From an uncultured Clostridia bacterium (GTDB lineage: Bacteria; Bacillota; Clostridia; Oscillospirales; Ruminococcaceae), in assembly GCA_947089135.1 (NCBI GenBank), contig CAMUJF010000001.1:62001-126000 (forward strand): a DNA stretch of 64,000 nt, read 5' to 3'. Positions within the stretch are counted from its first letter, which is position 1. Each line of letters starts with the position of its first letter. The position numbers and the translations under genes were made by a program. Below are positions 56,144 through 63,527 of this stretch, piece after piece. The notes below the pieces were generated by a model, which had not been told where the DNA came from, made no database searches, and saw nothing but the letters and a program-made list of their open reading frames with translations.

Positions 56144-56523
56144 TAACGATCGCCTCCTGAATAACTTCTGATTGTTTTGGGGACGAGTTTTACAATAATC
56201 AACGCGTCCTGTGTGCAGCACGTTTCGGCTCTACGCGCCTCATGTGTGTAAAACGCACTCCGGCCTTACACGCCTCCGTGTGTTTCCTGCCGCCTGTACT
56301 AAAAAGACCCGAAAAACGAATTGTTTTCCGAGCAGATACAAACGCAGCTTACCTATGAACAAGCACAAAGCCGTTCACGGTTTAAGCGCACACAGCGTTC
56401 ACTATCGCAGCCGCCCGGTTCAGTGACCGAACATACTCCGCGGAAATTCCCTTACAAACCGTAAGCAACCTTCCGTTTCCTCGCAAAAACATATACTAAA
56501 CACTTGCAGTCAAACAAGTCACG
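56144..56523 (-). promoter_or_regulatory. Long leader of the ribosomal operon
   Basis: About 380 nt of transcript before rpsJ, with several short GC hairpins (for example ACACACGGAGGCGTGT near 56270). No intrinsic terminator is seen. A leader this long could carry autoregulation by a ribosomal protein such as L4, but no known motif was recognised. Confidence 0.5.
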
Positions 56524-56529
56524 CATATT

Positions 56530-56558
56530 ATTATATCATTACCCTGTCCCGATTGCAA
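56530..56558 (-). promoter_or_regulatory. Promoter of the S10-spc-alpha operon
   Basis: Minus-strand TTGCAA (56553-56558), 17 bp, TATAAT (56530-56535). The only consensus promoter seen upstream of the whole 32-gene block. Confidence 0.8.
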
Positions 56559-56709
56559 GGGGGTAATGCCGATTTAGCAAATTTTAGATGTAGAATTTTC
56601 AGGGGTTTTTCCATAAATTTTTATGCATTTTAAACAATATTCCATAATTGCCGAATATGAACTGTACTTTAGGGGCATACTGATACATTTGACAAACCTA
56701 CATATAAAA

Positions 56710-57459
56710 TTATTCTTCCGAAGCCATAACAGGGTTCTCGATTTCCGTAAGCGAATCCGCGTCAATAACGTCGATACGGTAGGCGTAGCTGTTTTCTCCG
56801 TCGGAATTTCTCTGGACGAAATATTCAAAGCCGCCCTCCGAACCGAAAACATACTCCGTAACAAATTCTGTCAGGCTTGTACCGAGAGTATCGTTTATCT
56901 TCTCCGTATTATAATAGTACCTGTAACAGACCCCGCCGTCCTCTCCGGGTATCTCTTCGGAGGACTTCACAAACAGGTTCTCATAGAAAAGCAAGTCTCC
57001 CGTACTGTAGGGGTGAGGGTTTTTCCTGTCGTAGGAAACATATCCCTCCGAGCCTTTTTTAAGAATGTTTGTCTCCCCGCCGCTCAGCACGTAAAAGGCT
57101 TCTCCGTCCGAAAATTCGGCATAATAACCGTTCTCCTCCAAGACCCGCTCGTACAGATAGGTCTGCGAGCCGTCCTCATTGTACATAAACGAAAACGCTT
57201 GATCCATAACGTCCGTGTCAAGATTTGTCAGCAGATACCTGCCGCTCTGCCAGCCTTTGGCGCTCTCCCGCAAAGCCTCCACCTGCGCTTTGCCGTAAAG
57301 GTCGTATTCCTTTTTTAAGGAGCAGCCGCCAAGCATTGCAGTACACATTAATAAAAGTACAGCCAAAAATTTTTTCATATTCATATACCTGCCCGCCGAC
57401 AGCGCGTCGCCGATAAGCAGGATCACGGTGTTTGTGCGGCGGAACTTTTTGTAGTCCAT
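56710..57459 (-). CDS. Lipoprotein of unknown function
   Basis: 249 residues from 57459, where GAAAGGA is 8 nt upstream, but the lipoprotein signal (MNMKKFLAVLLLMCTAMLGG, lipobox LGGC) only begins at residue 26. Starts at 57384 or 57378 would give a normal signal peptide, with a weaker GGCAGG site. The 25-residue extension (MDYKKFRRTNTVILLIGDAL) could be a leader product or a real N-tail. The mature part is about 200 residues with many Tyr and acidic residues; no domain recognised. It has a consensus promoter and a 170-nt structured leader. Confidence 0.7.
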   Translation of the reverse strand: MDYKKFRRTNTVILLIGDALSAGRYMNMKKFLAVLLLMCTAMLGGCSLKKEYDLYGKAQVEALRESAKGWQSGRYLLTNLDTDVMDQAFSFMYNEDGSQTYLYERVLEENGYYAEFSDGEAFYVLSGGETNILKKGSEGYVSYDRKNPHPYSTGDLLFYENLFVKSSEEIPGEDGGVCYRYYYNTEKINDTLGTSLTEFVTEYVFGSEGGFEYFVQRNSDGENSYAYRIDVIDADSLTEIENPVMASEE

Positions 57460-57483
57460 AATTTATGTCCTTTCGTCATTATA

Positions 57484-57664
57484 GTAAGAAAGCGGCACAA
57501 AAGTACCGCTTTCACGTATAATTGGTCATTGGATGGACGGCGTACCCATCATCTCAGGTTCCCCCATAAGGAGGAGCGTCAGGAGCCTTTCTGACCTCAA
57601 CGACCTTAATTATATGCTATTCTCTTTACAATTAAATTATACTCTAAAAAAATCAATTTGTCAA
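57484..57664 (-). promoter_or_regulatory. Promoter and leader of the lipoprotein gene
   Basis: Perfect TTGACA (57659-57664), 17 bp, TATAAT (57636-57641) on the minus strand; the -35 box lies within the last codons of the upstream nuclease-like gene. The leader contains GGTCAGAAAGGCTCCTGACG-type pairing and a hairpin GAAAGCGG/CCGCTTTC (57489-57514) with a weak U tract before the gene. It may be an attenuator; no known riboswitch was recognised. Confidence 0.6.
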
Positions 57665-58027
57665 GTATTTTTTCAGCCTTCCGGAATCAAGCCTGTTTTC
57701 CAATTTGCCGCCGCTTATATCGTATAATGAGGCAAGATAATAGTAGCCGTTATCACAGTCCAATTTTATTGCTATCAAAATATTATCCTCATAAATCTTT
57801 ACAAGCTCTACGCTGTCATGTTCTTTGGGATTGATGCCGATATAATCGGGATTTTTAAGAATATCGGACACTTTATTTAAATATTGCACACAATGATTGT
57901 GCCTTTTGGAAATATGCTTTATCAATCCCGTTGACTGCATAATTTCAAAGCAAGGCAAAGAGGTGTTCAGGATTTGGTTGTATTCCTGTTTGAATTTTCC
58001 TATTTTGATAAGTTTATCGTCAGACAT
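57653..58027 (-). CDS. PBECR-like nuclease-fold protein (possible toxin)
   Basis: 124 residues. The segments IKHISKRHNHCVQYL, DILKNPDYIGINPKEHDSVE, ILIAIKLD and ENRLDSGRLKKYL follow the pattern of the PBECR (phage Barnase-EndoU-ColicinE5/D-RelE-like) nuclease fold found in mobile-element and toxin-like proteins of Bacillota. The conserved histidine and the C-terminal Ser-Gly-Arg are present. It is preceded, 63 nt upstream, by a small HTH gene on the same strand, which suggests a toxin-antitoxin-like pair. Weak GGGTG ribosome site. Family assignment is by pattern, not by search. Confidence 0.55.
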   Translation of the reverse strand: MSDDKLIKIGKFKQEYNQILNTSLPCFEIMQSTGLIKHISKRHNHCVQYLNKVSDILKNPDYIGINPKEHDSVELVKIYEDNILIAIKLDCDNGYYYLASLYDISGGKLENRLDSGRLKKYLTN

Positions 58028-58090
58028 ATTTCACAACACCCATACAGCATATTTTCTCATTGCCTTGATTATTTGAACCGTCTTATCTCT

Positions 58091-58282
58091 TCAAGCGTCC
58101 TTGGGAACATATTCAAGAATATCTCCGGACTGACAATCAAGCACCTCATAAGAAACACTTTGACCGTGCCTAAGCCGTTGTACCGTAGCTTCGCCTATCA
58201 TTATATCTTTTCGTATTCTTGAAGTAGTGTGACGTTTTTCCTTTAAAGCTGCCAATACATTTATTTTATATTGCACGGGCAC
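58091..58282 (-). CDS. Small HTH protein with an apparent internal deletion
   Basis: 63 residues from a GTG start. YKINVLAALKEKRHTTSRIR and IGEATVQRLRHGQSVS are the first helices of a common Cro/C1-type family in Clostridia; the family normally continues with a helix of the type LCRLLD before CQxGDILEYVP. Here VLD joins directly to CQSGDILEYVPKDA, so about seven residues (21 nt, in frame) appear to be missing. The gene may be a weakened antitoxin or regulator. It precedes the PBECR-like gene. Confidence 0.55.
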   Translation of the reverse strand: MPVQYKINVLAALKEKRHTTSRIRKDIMIGEATVQRLRHGQSVSYEVLDCQSGDILEYVPKDA

Positions 58283-58351
58283 TTTATCACCGCCATAACC
58301 TAAAGTATATACTTGCCGCGCGCTAAAATCAAGTGCTAATTATGCAAAAAT

Positions 58352-58534
58352 TTAATCCTGTTCAGCTTCCATACGTTGTTCAACAGCTTTTACAACATAT
58401 GCGTTAAGGCTTTCTCCCTGCTTTTCGGCGGCGGCTTGAATATCTGCCTTTCTGCCCTTTTTAACTTGTATCGCAAGACGGTCATAAGCTTTAGCATTAT
58501 ATTTATTACTTGCCCTTGTTTGAGGTTTGCTCAT
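58352..58534 (-). CDS. Small ribbon-helix-helix (Arc-like) DNA-binding protein
   Basis: 60 residues. AYDRLAIQVKKGRKADIQAA followed by EKQGESLNAYVVKAVEQRME is the Arc/MetJ pattern: one beta strand and two helices. GGAGG lies before the ATG at 58534. Next to the HTH/PBECR-like pair and divergent from the gene at 58659. Possibly the autoregulator of the islet. Confidence 0.75.
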   Translation of the reverse strand: MSKPQTRASNKYNAKAYDRLAIQVKKGRKADIQAAAEKQGESLNAYVVKAVEQRMEAEQD

Positions 58535-58658
58535 TTTAATCGCCTCCAATATTATTATAAGGCATTTACTATAATTGCACAATTATGTATTTATATACAA
58601 ATACGTGTGCAATTATATTATAAATATAATCAAAATAAAACCTAAAAGGAGAATTTCC

Positions 58659-58907
58659 ATGGAAATGCCAACATTAGAAAAAATATTCTACGATATGAAC
58701 GGAGAGAAAATATCCTCACCCTGCCTTGACGACGAAATGCGTGCCTTGTGCGGCTTTGCAAGGCTTCTCAAAAAACAGAAAAAAATCAAAAAGCTTGACG
58801 CAAGGCGGCTCTGCGACTCCGCAGAGGACGTTGCCCGAACCGCCAAATGCGCAGGCTTCGCCCTCGGCTTTTCCGTCGCTGTAAGGCTTTTCATAAATAA
58901 TTATTGA
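58659..58907 (+). CDS. Small protein of unknown function
   Basis: 82 residues: MEMPTLEKIFYDMNGEKISS at the start, an Arg/Lys-rich middle (LLKKQKKIKKLDARRL) and a hydrophobic C-terminus (FALGFSVAVRLFINNY). AAAAGGAG precedes the ATG. Divergent from the Arc-like gene, stop adjoining the end of proS on the other strand. Reminiscent of small phage-associated proteins but not identified. Confidence 0.65.
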   Translation: MEMPTLEKIFYDMNGEKISSPCLDDEMRALCGFARLLKKQKKIKKLDARRLCDSAEDVARTAKCAGFALGFSVAVRLFINNY

Positions 58908-60368
58908 TCAATACGCCTTGCCCCAGTAAACCATTTTCTTGGCAGGCTTGCCGCAGCAAACGCACTTGTCCGAGATTTCCTCCTGCTCAAAGGGAATACA
59001 CCTGCTGCCAACGCCCGTGACTTCCTTTACCTTGTCCTCGCAAGCCTCGTCGCCGCACCACATTGCCTTGACAAAACCGTCGCCGTTTTCTTCAAGAGCC
59101 TTGGTGATCTCCTCCATAGTGGTACATCTATAGGTATGCTTTTCACGGTTCTCCGCTGCCTTTCTGAACATTCCCTCGGGAATTTCCTCCTCCAGCATTT
59201 CCACAATGGCGTTTTTGAACAGTTCCAGACCGTTTTCAAGTGACACGGTACGCTTCTCGCCGCTGTACCTCAAAGCGCAAACGCACTGATTATTCTCGAT
59301 ATCCTTGGGACCTATTTCAATGCGTACCGGTACGCCTTTCATTTCGTACTCAGCAAACTTCCAGCCGGGAGAATTATCGCTGTCGTCAACCTTAACGCGG
59401 ATACCCGCCGCTTTCAGCTTTTCCGCAAGCTCGTTCGCCTTGTCGAGAACGCCCTCCTTGAACTGCTGAATGGGAACTATTACCGCCTGTATCGGAGCGA
59501 CCGCAGGAGGCAGAACAAGTCCGTTATCGTCGCCGTGGGTCATGATTATTCCGCCGATAAGACGGGTGGAAACGCCCCATGACGTCTGATGCGGATAAAC
59601 CTTTTTGTTTTCCTTGTCGGTGTACATAATGTCGAAAGCCTTTGCGAAGCCGTCGCCGAAATTATGGGACGTACCCGCCTGAAGCGCCTTGCCGTCGTGC
59701 ATGAGAGCCTCGATAGCATAGGTTGCCTCCGCGCCCGCGAACTTGTCGCTGTCCGTCTTTCTGCCCTTTATAACAGGCATTGCAAGGCTTTTTTCGCAGA
59801 ATTCCGCGTACACGTTGAGCATTTTCTCCGTCTCGATAACAGCCTCCTCGGCGGTGGCATGAATGGTATGACCTTCCTGCCACAGGAATTCTCTCGAACG
59901 GAGGAACGGACGGGTAGTTTTCTCCCAACGGACAACCGATACCCACTGGTTATAGAGCTTAGGCAGGTCGCGGTAGGAATGTACGATATTTGCGTAATGC
60001 TCGCAGAAAAGGGTCTCGGAGGTAGGACGGACGCAAAGCCTGTCCTCAAGCTTTTCGCTGCCGCCGTGAGTTACCCAAGCCACTTCGGGAGCAAAGCCCT
60101 CAACGTGGTCTTTCTCCTTTTGGAGCAGACTTTCGGGAATGAACATAGGCATACACACATTTTCGTGTCCCGTAGCCTTAAACATACCGTCAAGAATTTT
60201 CTGCATATTCTCCCAGATAGCGTAGCCGTAGGGGCGAATTACCATACAGCCCTTTACCGAGGTGTACTCGATAAGCTCCGCCTTTTTAACGATGTCGGTG
60301 TACCATTTTGCGAAATCCTCGTCCATTGAGGTTATCGCTTCGACCATTTTTTTGTTATCCTTAGCCAT
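58908..60368 (-). CDS. proS: Prolyl-tRNA synthetase, archaeal/eukaryotic type
   Basis: 486 residues, the short type 3 enzyme without the bacterial editing insertion. Class II motifs: motif 2 region RPFLRSREFLWQEGHTIH, and RPTSETLF; C-terminal zinc-like segment CVCCGKPAKKMVYWGKAY with the typical terminal Tyr. It charges tRNA-Pro. The start at 60368 has AGGAG, preceded by a heptad tract. Co-transcribed with the small membrane gene 60 nt upstream. Confidence 0.96.
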   Translation of the reverse strand: MAKDNKKMVEAITSMDEDFAKWYTDIVKKAELIEYTSVKGCMVIRPYGYAIWENMQKILDGMFKATGHENVCMPMFIPESLLQKEKDHVEGFAPEVAWVTHGGSEKLEDRLCVRPTSETLFCEHYANIVHSYRDLPKLYNQWVSVVRWEKTTRPFLRSREFLWQEGHTIHATAEEAVIETEKMLNVYAEFCEKSLAMPVIKGRKTDSDKFAGAEATYAIEALMHDGKALQAGTSHNFGDGFAKAFDIMYTDKENKKVYPHQTSWGVSTRLIGGIIMTHGDDNGLVLPPAVAPIQAVIVPIQQFKEGVLDKANELAEKLKAAGIRVKVDDSDNSPGWKFAEYEMKGVPVRIEIGPKDIENNQCVCALRYSGEKRTVSLENGLELFKNAIVEMLEEEIPEGMFRKAAENREKHTYRCTTMEEITKALEENGDGFVKAMWCGDEACEDKVKEVTGVGSRCIPFEQEEISDKCVCCGKPAKKMVYWGKAY

Positions 60369-60383
60369 TTTAAAAACTCCTTT

Positions 60384-60420
60384 TTAGATGATAGAAATTA
60401 TAGGGTAATAGTTAGAAATT
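60384..60420 (-). repeat. Heptad-like tract upstream of the proS ribosome site
   Basis: Coding strand includes TCTATCATCTAAAAAGGAG, identical over 14 nt to the sequence preceding the mreD ribosome site (1306 region). Confidence 0.55.
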
Positions 60421-60428
60421 GTAAAGTC

Positions 60429-60698
60429 TTACTGCTGTTCGTCCTCTCCTGCCTCTTGCTTCTTATCCTCTTGTTTTTTTAAGGGTACGTCCTCAAAAAT
60501 CGAGTGTACCTCGTATTCTTCGGGTTTAATATTATCCTCCACCCTTTCGGGTCGCGGTTTACCCGCAAGTCTGTCGATAAGCTTGGCGGCTTTCGGGGTA
60601 AGGATTGCTATTAGCCAAACGAGCAAAAGCAGTCCCAGCATAGCTCCGCCGAACTTGCCGAACAGGGCGAGGGATTCATAGTTTACTTCGGCAGTCAT
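60429..60698 (-). CDS. Small membrane protein of unknown function
   Basis: 89 residues from 60698 (AAAGGAG upstream). One membrane helix (AMLGLLLLVWLIAILTP), then a hydrophilic, acidic Lys/Glu tail (KQEDKKQEAGEDEQQ). Promoter TTGTCT, 17 bp, TATAAT at 60733-60761. It shares a transcript with proS; a functional link is not evident. Layout resembles small accessory subunits of membrane complexes, but there is no specific match. Confidence 0.65.
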   Translation of the reverse strand: MTAEVNYESLALFGKFGGAMLGLLLLVWLIAILTPKAAKLIDRLAGKPRPERVEDNIKPEEYEVHSIFEDVPLKKQEDKKQEAGEDEQQ

Positions 60699-60732
60699 AA
60701 CACCGCGCTCCTTTCGGTAAAGATATGAAATA

Positions 60733-60761
60733 ATTATAGCACAGTTTCCTTGAAAAGACAA
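60733..60761 (-). promoter_or_regulatory. Promoter of the small membrane protein-proS unit
   Basis: Minus-strand TTGTCT (60756-60761), 17 bp, TATAAT (60733-60738). Confidence 0.7.
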
Positions 60762-60835
60762 TATTTTTTCGGACATTTGCACGGGAATCAATTTTTTGCT
60801 GTGTCTTAATTTAATGTTCTTGAAAATTGTTGTTT

Positions 60836-61065
60836 AGCTGGTCAAGCTGAGCACAGCTTGCGAGGGACGAGGGGGCAGAGCCCCCTCGTCGCGCTCCGCA
60901 GAGCGCGAAATCCTTTTCGTTCGGAACGGAGCGGGAGGTGAGAAATGGCGACAGCCATTTCGAGGAGGGGCGAACACGACCGCCCCTCCTTTGTTATGTG
61001 CGCGGCAAAACAAATCTTCAAAACGTCACAGTGTGACGTTTTGAACGTGAGCAGCCGGCAGCTAT
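60836..61065. repeat. Palindromic repeat island, left of the RHH cassette
   Basis: Successive hairpins: AGCTGGTCAAGCTGAGCACAGCT, GAGGGGGCAGAGCCCCCTC, CGCGCTCCGCAGAGCGCG, GAAATGGCGACAGCCATTTC, AGGAGGGGCG/CGCCCCTCCT and AAAACGTCACAGTGTGACGTTTT. No ORF. The first two modules also occur at 25716-25820. Confidence 0.7.
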
Positions 61066-61612
61066 ATTGAAAACAATCCTGCGGACTGCCTTCAAGAGGG
61101 GAACGCCTCTGCTAAATCGCACTGCGTGCGATAGAGGGCGTTCCCCTAATTCCGGTAACGTTAATTTGTTGGTTGCTTTAAACTTAATCTTTTGAGGACA
61201 TTTCATCGGGCAAATCATCTTTGTCAATGTTCTCAATGGCGTACTCCAAACATTGAATAACCAACTTATTCAAAGACAACTCATTTTTACCGGCTATCGC
61301 ATCAAGATTTTTTACAAGTTTTTCGGGTAAACGAAAAGTTTTGGTTACCATGCCGTCATAACCTTTCTGCACTTTAAACATAATACCACCCATATTATAA
61401 AAATAATCATTTTATAATAATTATGTACTATTTTTACACGAAATAATACACTAATTTTGCAATAATTTTATATTGCATTTAGCTTGCAATATAAACAGTT
61501 ATGTGGTATAATGTTTTTATCGTTATCAAAAATTAACTTTGCAAATTAGGGGAACGCCCTCTATCGCAGGGCGTTCCCCTCTTGAAAACAGTCCGCAGGA
61601 CTGTTTTCAATT
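61066..61612. mobile_element. Inverted-repeat-bounded cassette carrying a ribbon-helix-helix gene
   Basis: The left end (61066-61148) and the right end (61545-61612, read on the minus strand) carry the same two palindromes in mirrored order: GAAAACAGTCC/GGACTGTTTTC-type, then GGGGAACGCC/GGCGTTCCCC-type with GCGATAGAGGGCG between. Internally both borders continue CCCCTAATT ... GTTAATTT. The only gene inside is the RHH gene at 61184-61381. No transposase and no clear target duplication were seen, so mobility is inferred from symmetry. Confidence 0.5.
61184..61381 (-). CDS. Ribbon-helix-helix (CopG-like) DNA-binding protein
   Basis: 65 residues. VTKTFRLPEKLVKNLDAIAG gives the beta strand and first helix, NELSLNKLVIQCLEYAIENI the second. 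Acidic tail. GGGTGG lies before the ATG at 61381. It is the sole gene of the inverted-repeat cassette. CopG-type proteins are often antitoxins or plasmid regulators; no partner is present. Confidence 0.75.
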   Translation of the reverse strand: MFKVQKGYDGMVTKTFRLPEKLVKNLDAIAGKNELSLNKLVIQCLEYAIENIDKDDLPDEMSSKD

Positions 61613-61745
61613 CACCCCTTTGCGGAGCTCTTGAACGATAGAGAATTTCGCGCTCTGCGGAGCGCGACCAAAGGGCGTTGCCCTTTGGAAACCCACAGCC
61701 TTGAAAGGCTGGCGAACTTTTTTGAATCGGCAGCTTCGCTGCCTA
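61613..61745. repeat. Palindromic repeat island, right of the RHH cassette
   Basis: CGCGCTCTGCGGAGCGCG, CCAAAGGGCGTTGCCCTTTGG, AGCCTTGAAAGGCT and GCAGCTTCGCTGC in series. Read on the minus strand it aligns with 25716-25790 (AAAGTTCGCC, hairpin, GGTTTCCAAAGGGC). Confidence 0.65.
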
Positions 61746-61792
61746 ATATGCTAAGTTAATTTTATGATTTATTGCTATTAGGAGGAAAAATC

Positions 61793-62035
61793 ATGTCAGA
61801 AAAATTTACAATACCAAGACTAAAGGAGCTTCGTCAAGAAAAAAATATCTACCAGCGTCATGTTGCGAAATACCTCGGCTGTACCCAGCAAACCTATTCA
61901 AGATACGAAAACGGCGAGCTTCAGATCTCCCTGCCGCACCTTATAAAGCTTACATATTTTTACGATGCAAGCACCGACTTTATTCTCGGTCTTACCGATG
62001 TGAAAAAGCGTCCCGCGCCGCCGAAAAACTACTGA
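61793..62035 (+). CDS. Small XRE-family DNA-binding protein, paralogue of 31291-31518
   Basis: 80 residues. LKELRQEKNIYQRHVAKYLG and CTQQTYSRYENGELQISL match the gene at 31291 closely; the end TDVKKRPAPPKNY differs. GGAGG is 7 nt before the ATG. Immediately downstream of the palindromic island. Target unknown. Confidence 0.85.
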   Translation: MSEKFTIPRLKELRQEKNIYQRHVAKYLGCTQQTYSRYENGELQISLPHLIKLTYFYDASTDFILGLTDVKKRPAPPKNY

Positions 62036-62041
62036 ATGCAA

Positions 62042-62072
62042 AAACTCCGCTTTCTCAAAGAAAGCGGAGTTT
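62042..62072. terminator. Bidirectional terminator
   Basis: AAACTCCGCTTT / AAAGCGGAGTTT arms between the convergent XRE and ABC-ATPase genes. Confidence 0.85.
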
Positions 62073-62093
62073 GTTTTAACCAAATCAGCCAAA

Positions 62094-63236
62094 TCAGTTA
62101 ACGATAGTCTTTTCGGTTTCCTTATCAAAGATGTGAACGTGATTGGGATCAAGCGCAACCTTGATAGTATCCTGAGGACGTGCTGTGGAACGAGGATCAA
62201 CACGTGCAGTAAGAGGAATACCCTCGCAGTTCAGGTACAGGAAAGTCTCAGCGCCCATCATTTCGGTGATCTCAACGTTAGCGTCGATCACGCCGGTCTT
62301 AGCAGCAGAGAGATACATTTCCTCGTCGTGGATATTCTCGGGACGGATACCCATAACGATCTCCTTGTCAACATAGTTGTTAAGAACAGCTTCTTCAACC
62401 TTAGCCTCGGGAAGCTCAACATAGTACTTCTTGCCGCGGCTTGTCTTAGTATCTTCGGAGCCGAATTCGATAGTGAATTTGCCCTCGATCTTTCTGAGAA
62501 CAGCGTCAACAAAGTTCATCTGAGGAGAACCCATGAAGCCCGCAACGAACTGGTTAACAGGGCTTGTGTAAAGGTTCTGAGGAGAGTCAACCTGCTGAAT
62601 GAAGCCGTCCTTCATAACAACGATACGGTCACCCATCGTCATAGCCTCTGTCTGGTCGTGGGTTACATAGATAAATGTTGTACCCAGCTTCTGATGGAGC
62701 TTGGAGATCTCGGTTCTCATCTGAGCACGGAGCTTAGCGTCCAAGTTGGAAAGAGGCTCGTCGAGGAGGAATACCTGAGGCTCACGAACGATCGCACGTC
62801 CGAGGGCAACACGCTGTCTCTGACCGCCGGAGAGAGCCTTAGGCTTTCTGCTGAGCAGGTGAGAGATGTCGAGTATTCTTGCGGCTTCCTCAACCTTACG
62901 GTTGATCTCGTCCTTGGGCACCTTGCGGAGCTTAAGTCCGAACGCCATGTTATCGTATACGGTCATATGAGGATACAGAGCGTAGTTCTGGAAAACCATC
63001 GCGATATCTCTGTCCTTAGGAGCAACGTCGTTTACAAGGCGGTCGCCGATGTAAAGCTCGCCCTCGGAAATTTCTTCAAGACCTGCGATCATACGGAGGG
63101 TTGTGGACTTACCGCATCCCGAAGGACCTACAAGGATAACGAACTCCTTGTCTCTGATCTCAAGGTTAACGTCTGAAACGGCAACTACGCCGCCGGGGTA
63201 TTTCTTATAAATGGATCTGAGTGATAAACTAGCCAT
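62094..63236 (-). CDS. Carbohydrate ABC transporter ATP-binding protein (MsmK/UgpC type)
   Basis: 380 residues from 63236 (GGGAGG upstream). Walker A GPSGCGKST (about 37-45), signature LSGGQRQRVALGRA (about 134-147), Walker B VFLLDEPLSNLDAK, switch His in YVTHDQTEA, and a C-terminal MOBE-type regulatory domain (about 245-380). It is a stand-alone gene without permeases, the pattern of a multitask ATPase that energises several sugar importers, as MsmX does in Bacillus. Promoter TTGAAA, 18 bp, TATTAT at 63291-63320. Confidence 0.92.
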   Translation of the reverse strand: MASLSLRSIYKKYPGGVVAVSDVNLEIRDKEFVILVGPSGCGKSTTLRMIAGLEEISEGELYIGDRLVNDVAPKDRDIAMVFQNYALYPHMTVYDNMAFGLKLRKVPKDEINRKVEEAARILDISHLLSRKPKALSGGQRQRVALGRAIVREPQVFLLDEPLSNLDAKLRAQMRTEISKLHQKLGTTFIYVTHDQTEAMTMGDRIVVMKDGFIQQVDSPQNLYTSPVNQFVAGFMGSPQMNFVDAVLRKIEGKFTIEFGSEDTKTSRGKKYYVELPEAKVEEAVLNNYVDKEIVMGIRPENIHDEEMYLSAAKTGVIDANVEITEMMGAETFLYLNCEGIPLTARVDPRSTARPQDTIKVALDPNHVHIFDKETEKTIVN

Positions 63237-63290
63237 TCTGTACGAACCTCCCAAAATTAGTCTTGCCTATTTACATTAGGCTACGATAAT

Positions 63291-63320
63291 ATAATACCAA
63301 ATTTTATATATAAATTTCAA
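63291..63320 (-). promoter_or_regulatory. Promoter of the ABC ATPase gene
   Basis: Minus-strand TTGAAA (63315-63320), 18 bp, TATTAT (63291-63296). Confidence 0.6.
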
Positions 63321-63527
63321 GTTATTTATTAACCAAACTTCTAAAACCTTATTTATTTAGTTTGACGAAAAAATAACATCTTTTAAATATGCGGGGGTAA
63401 AACATTATGTTTTTGCATAAATCTTTACGATTTCTTTGTGCAAATTATAAGATAAAATCCCGTGCGGGGAACGGCTCGCGGGGAAATGCCGGCTGCCAAA
63501 ATTTTCACTGTTTTTTTGTGCATTTTT

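Noticed and set aside
57484..57640. T-box, SRP RNA or ZTP riboswitch in the lipoprotein leader
   Set aside because: Partial word matches only; the core motifs (T-box GGTGG loop, SRP GGAAGCAGC, pfl CGGGC) are not present.
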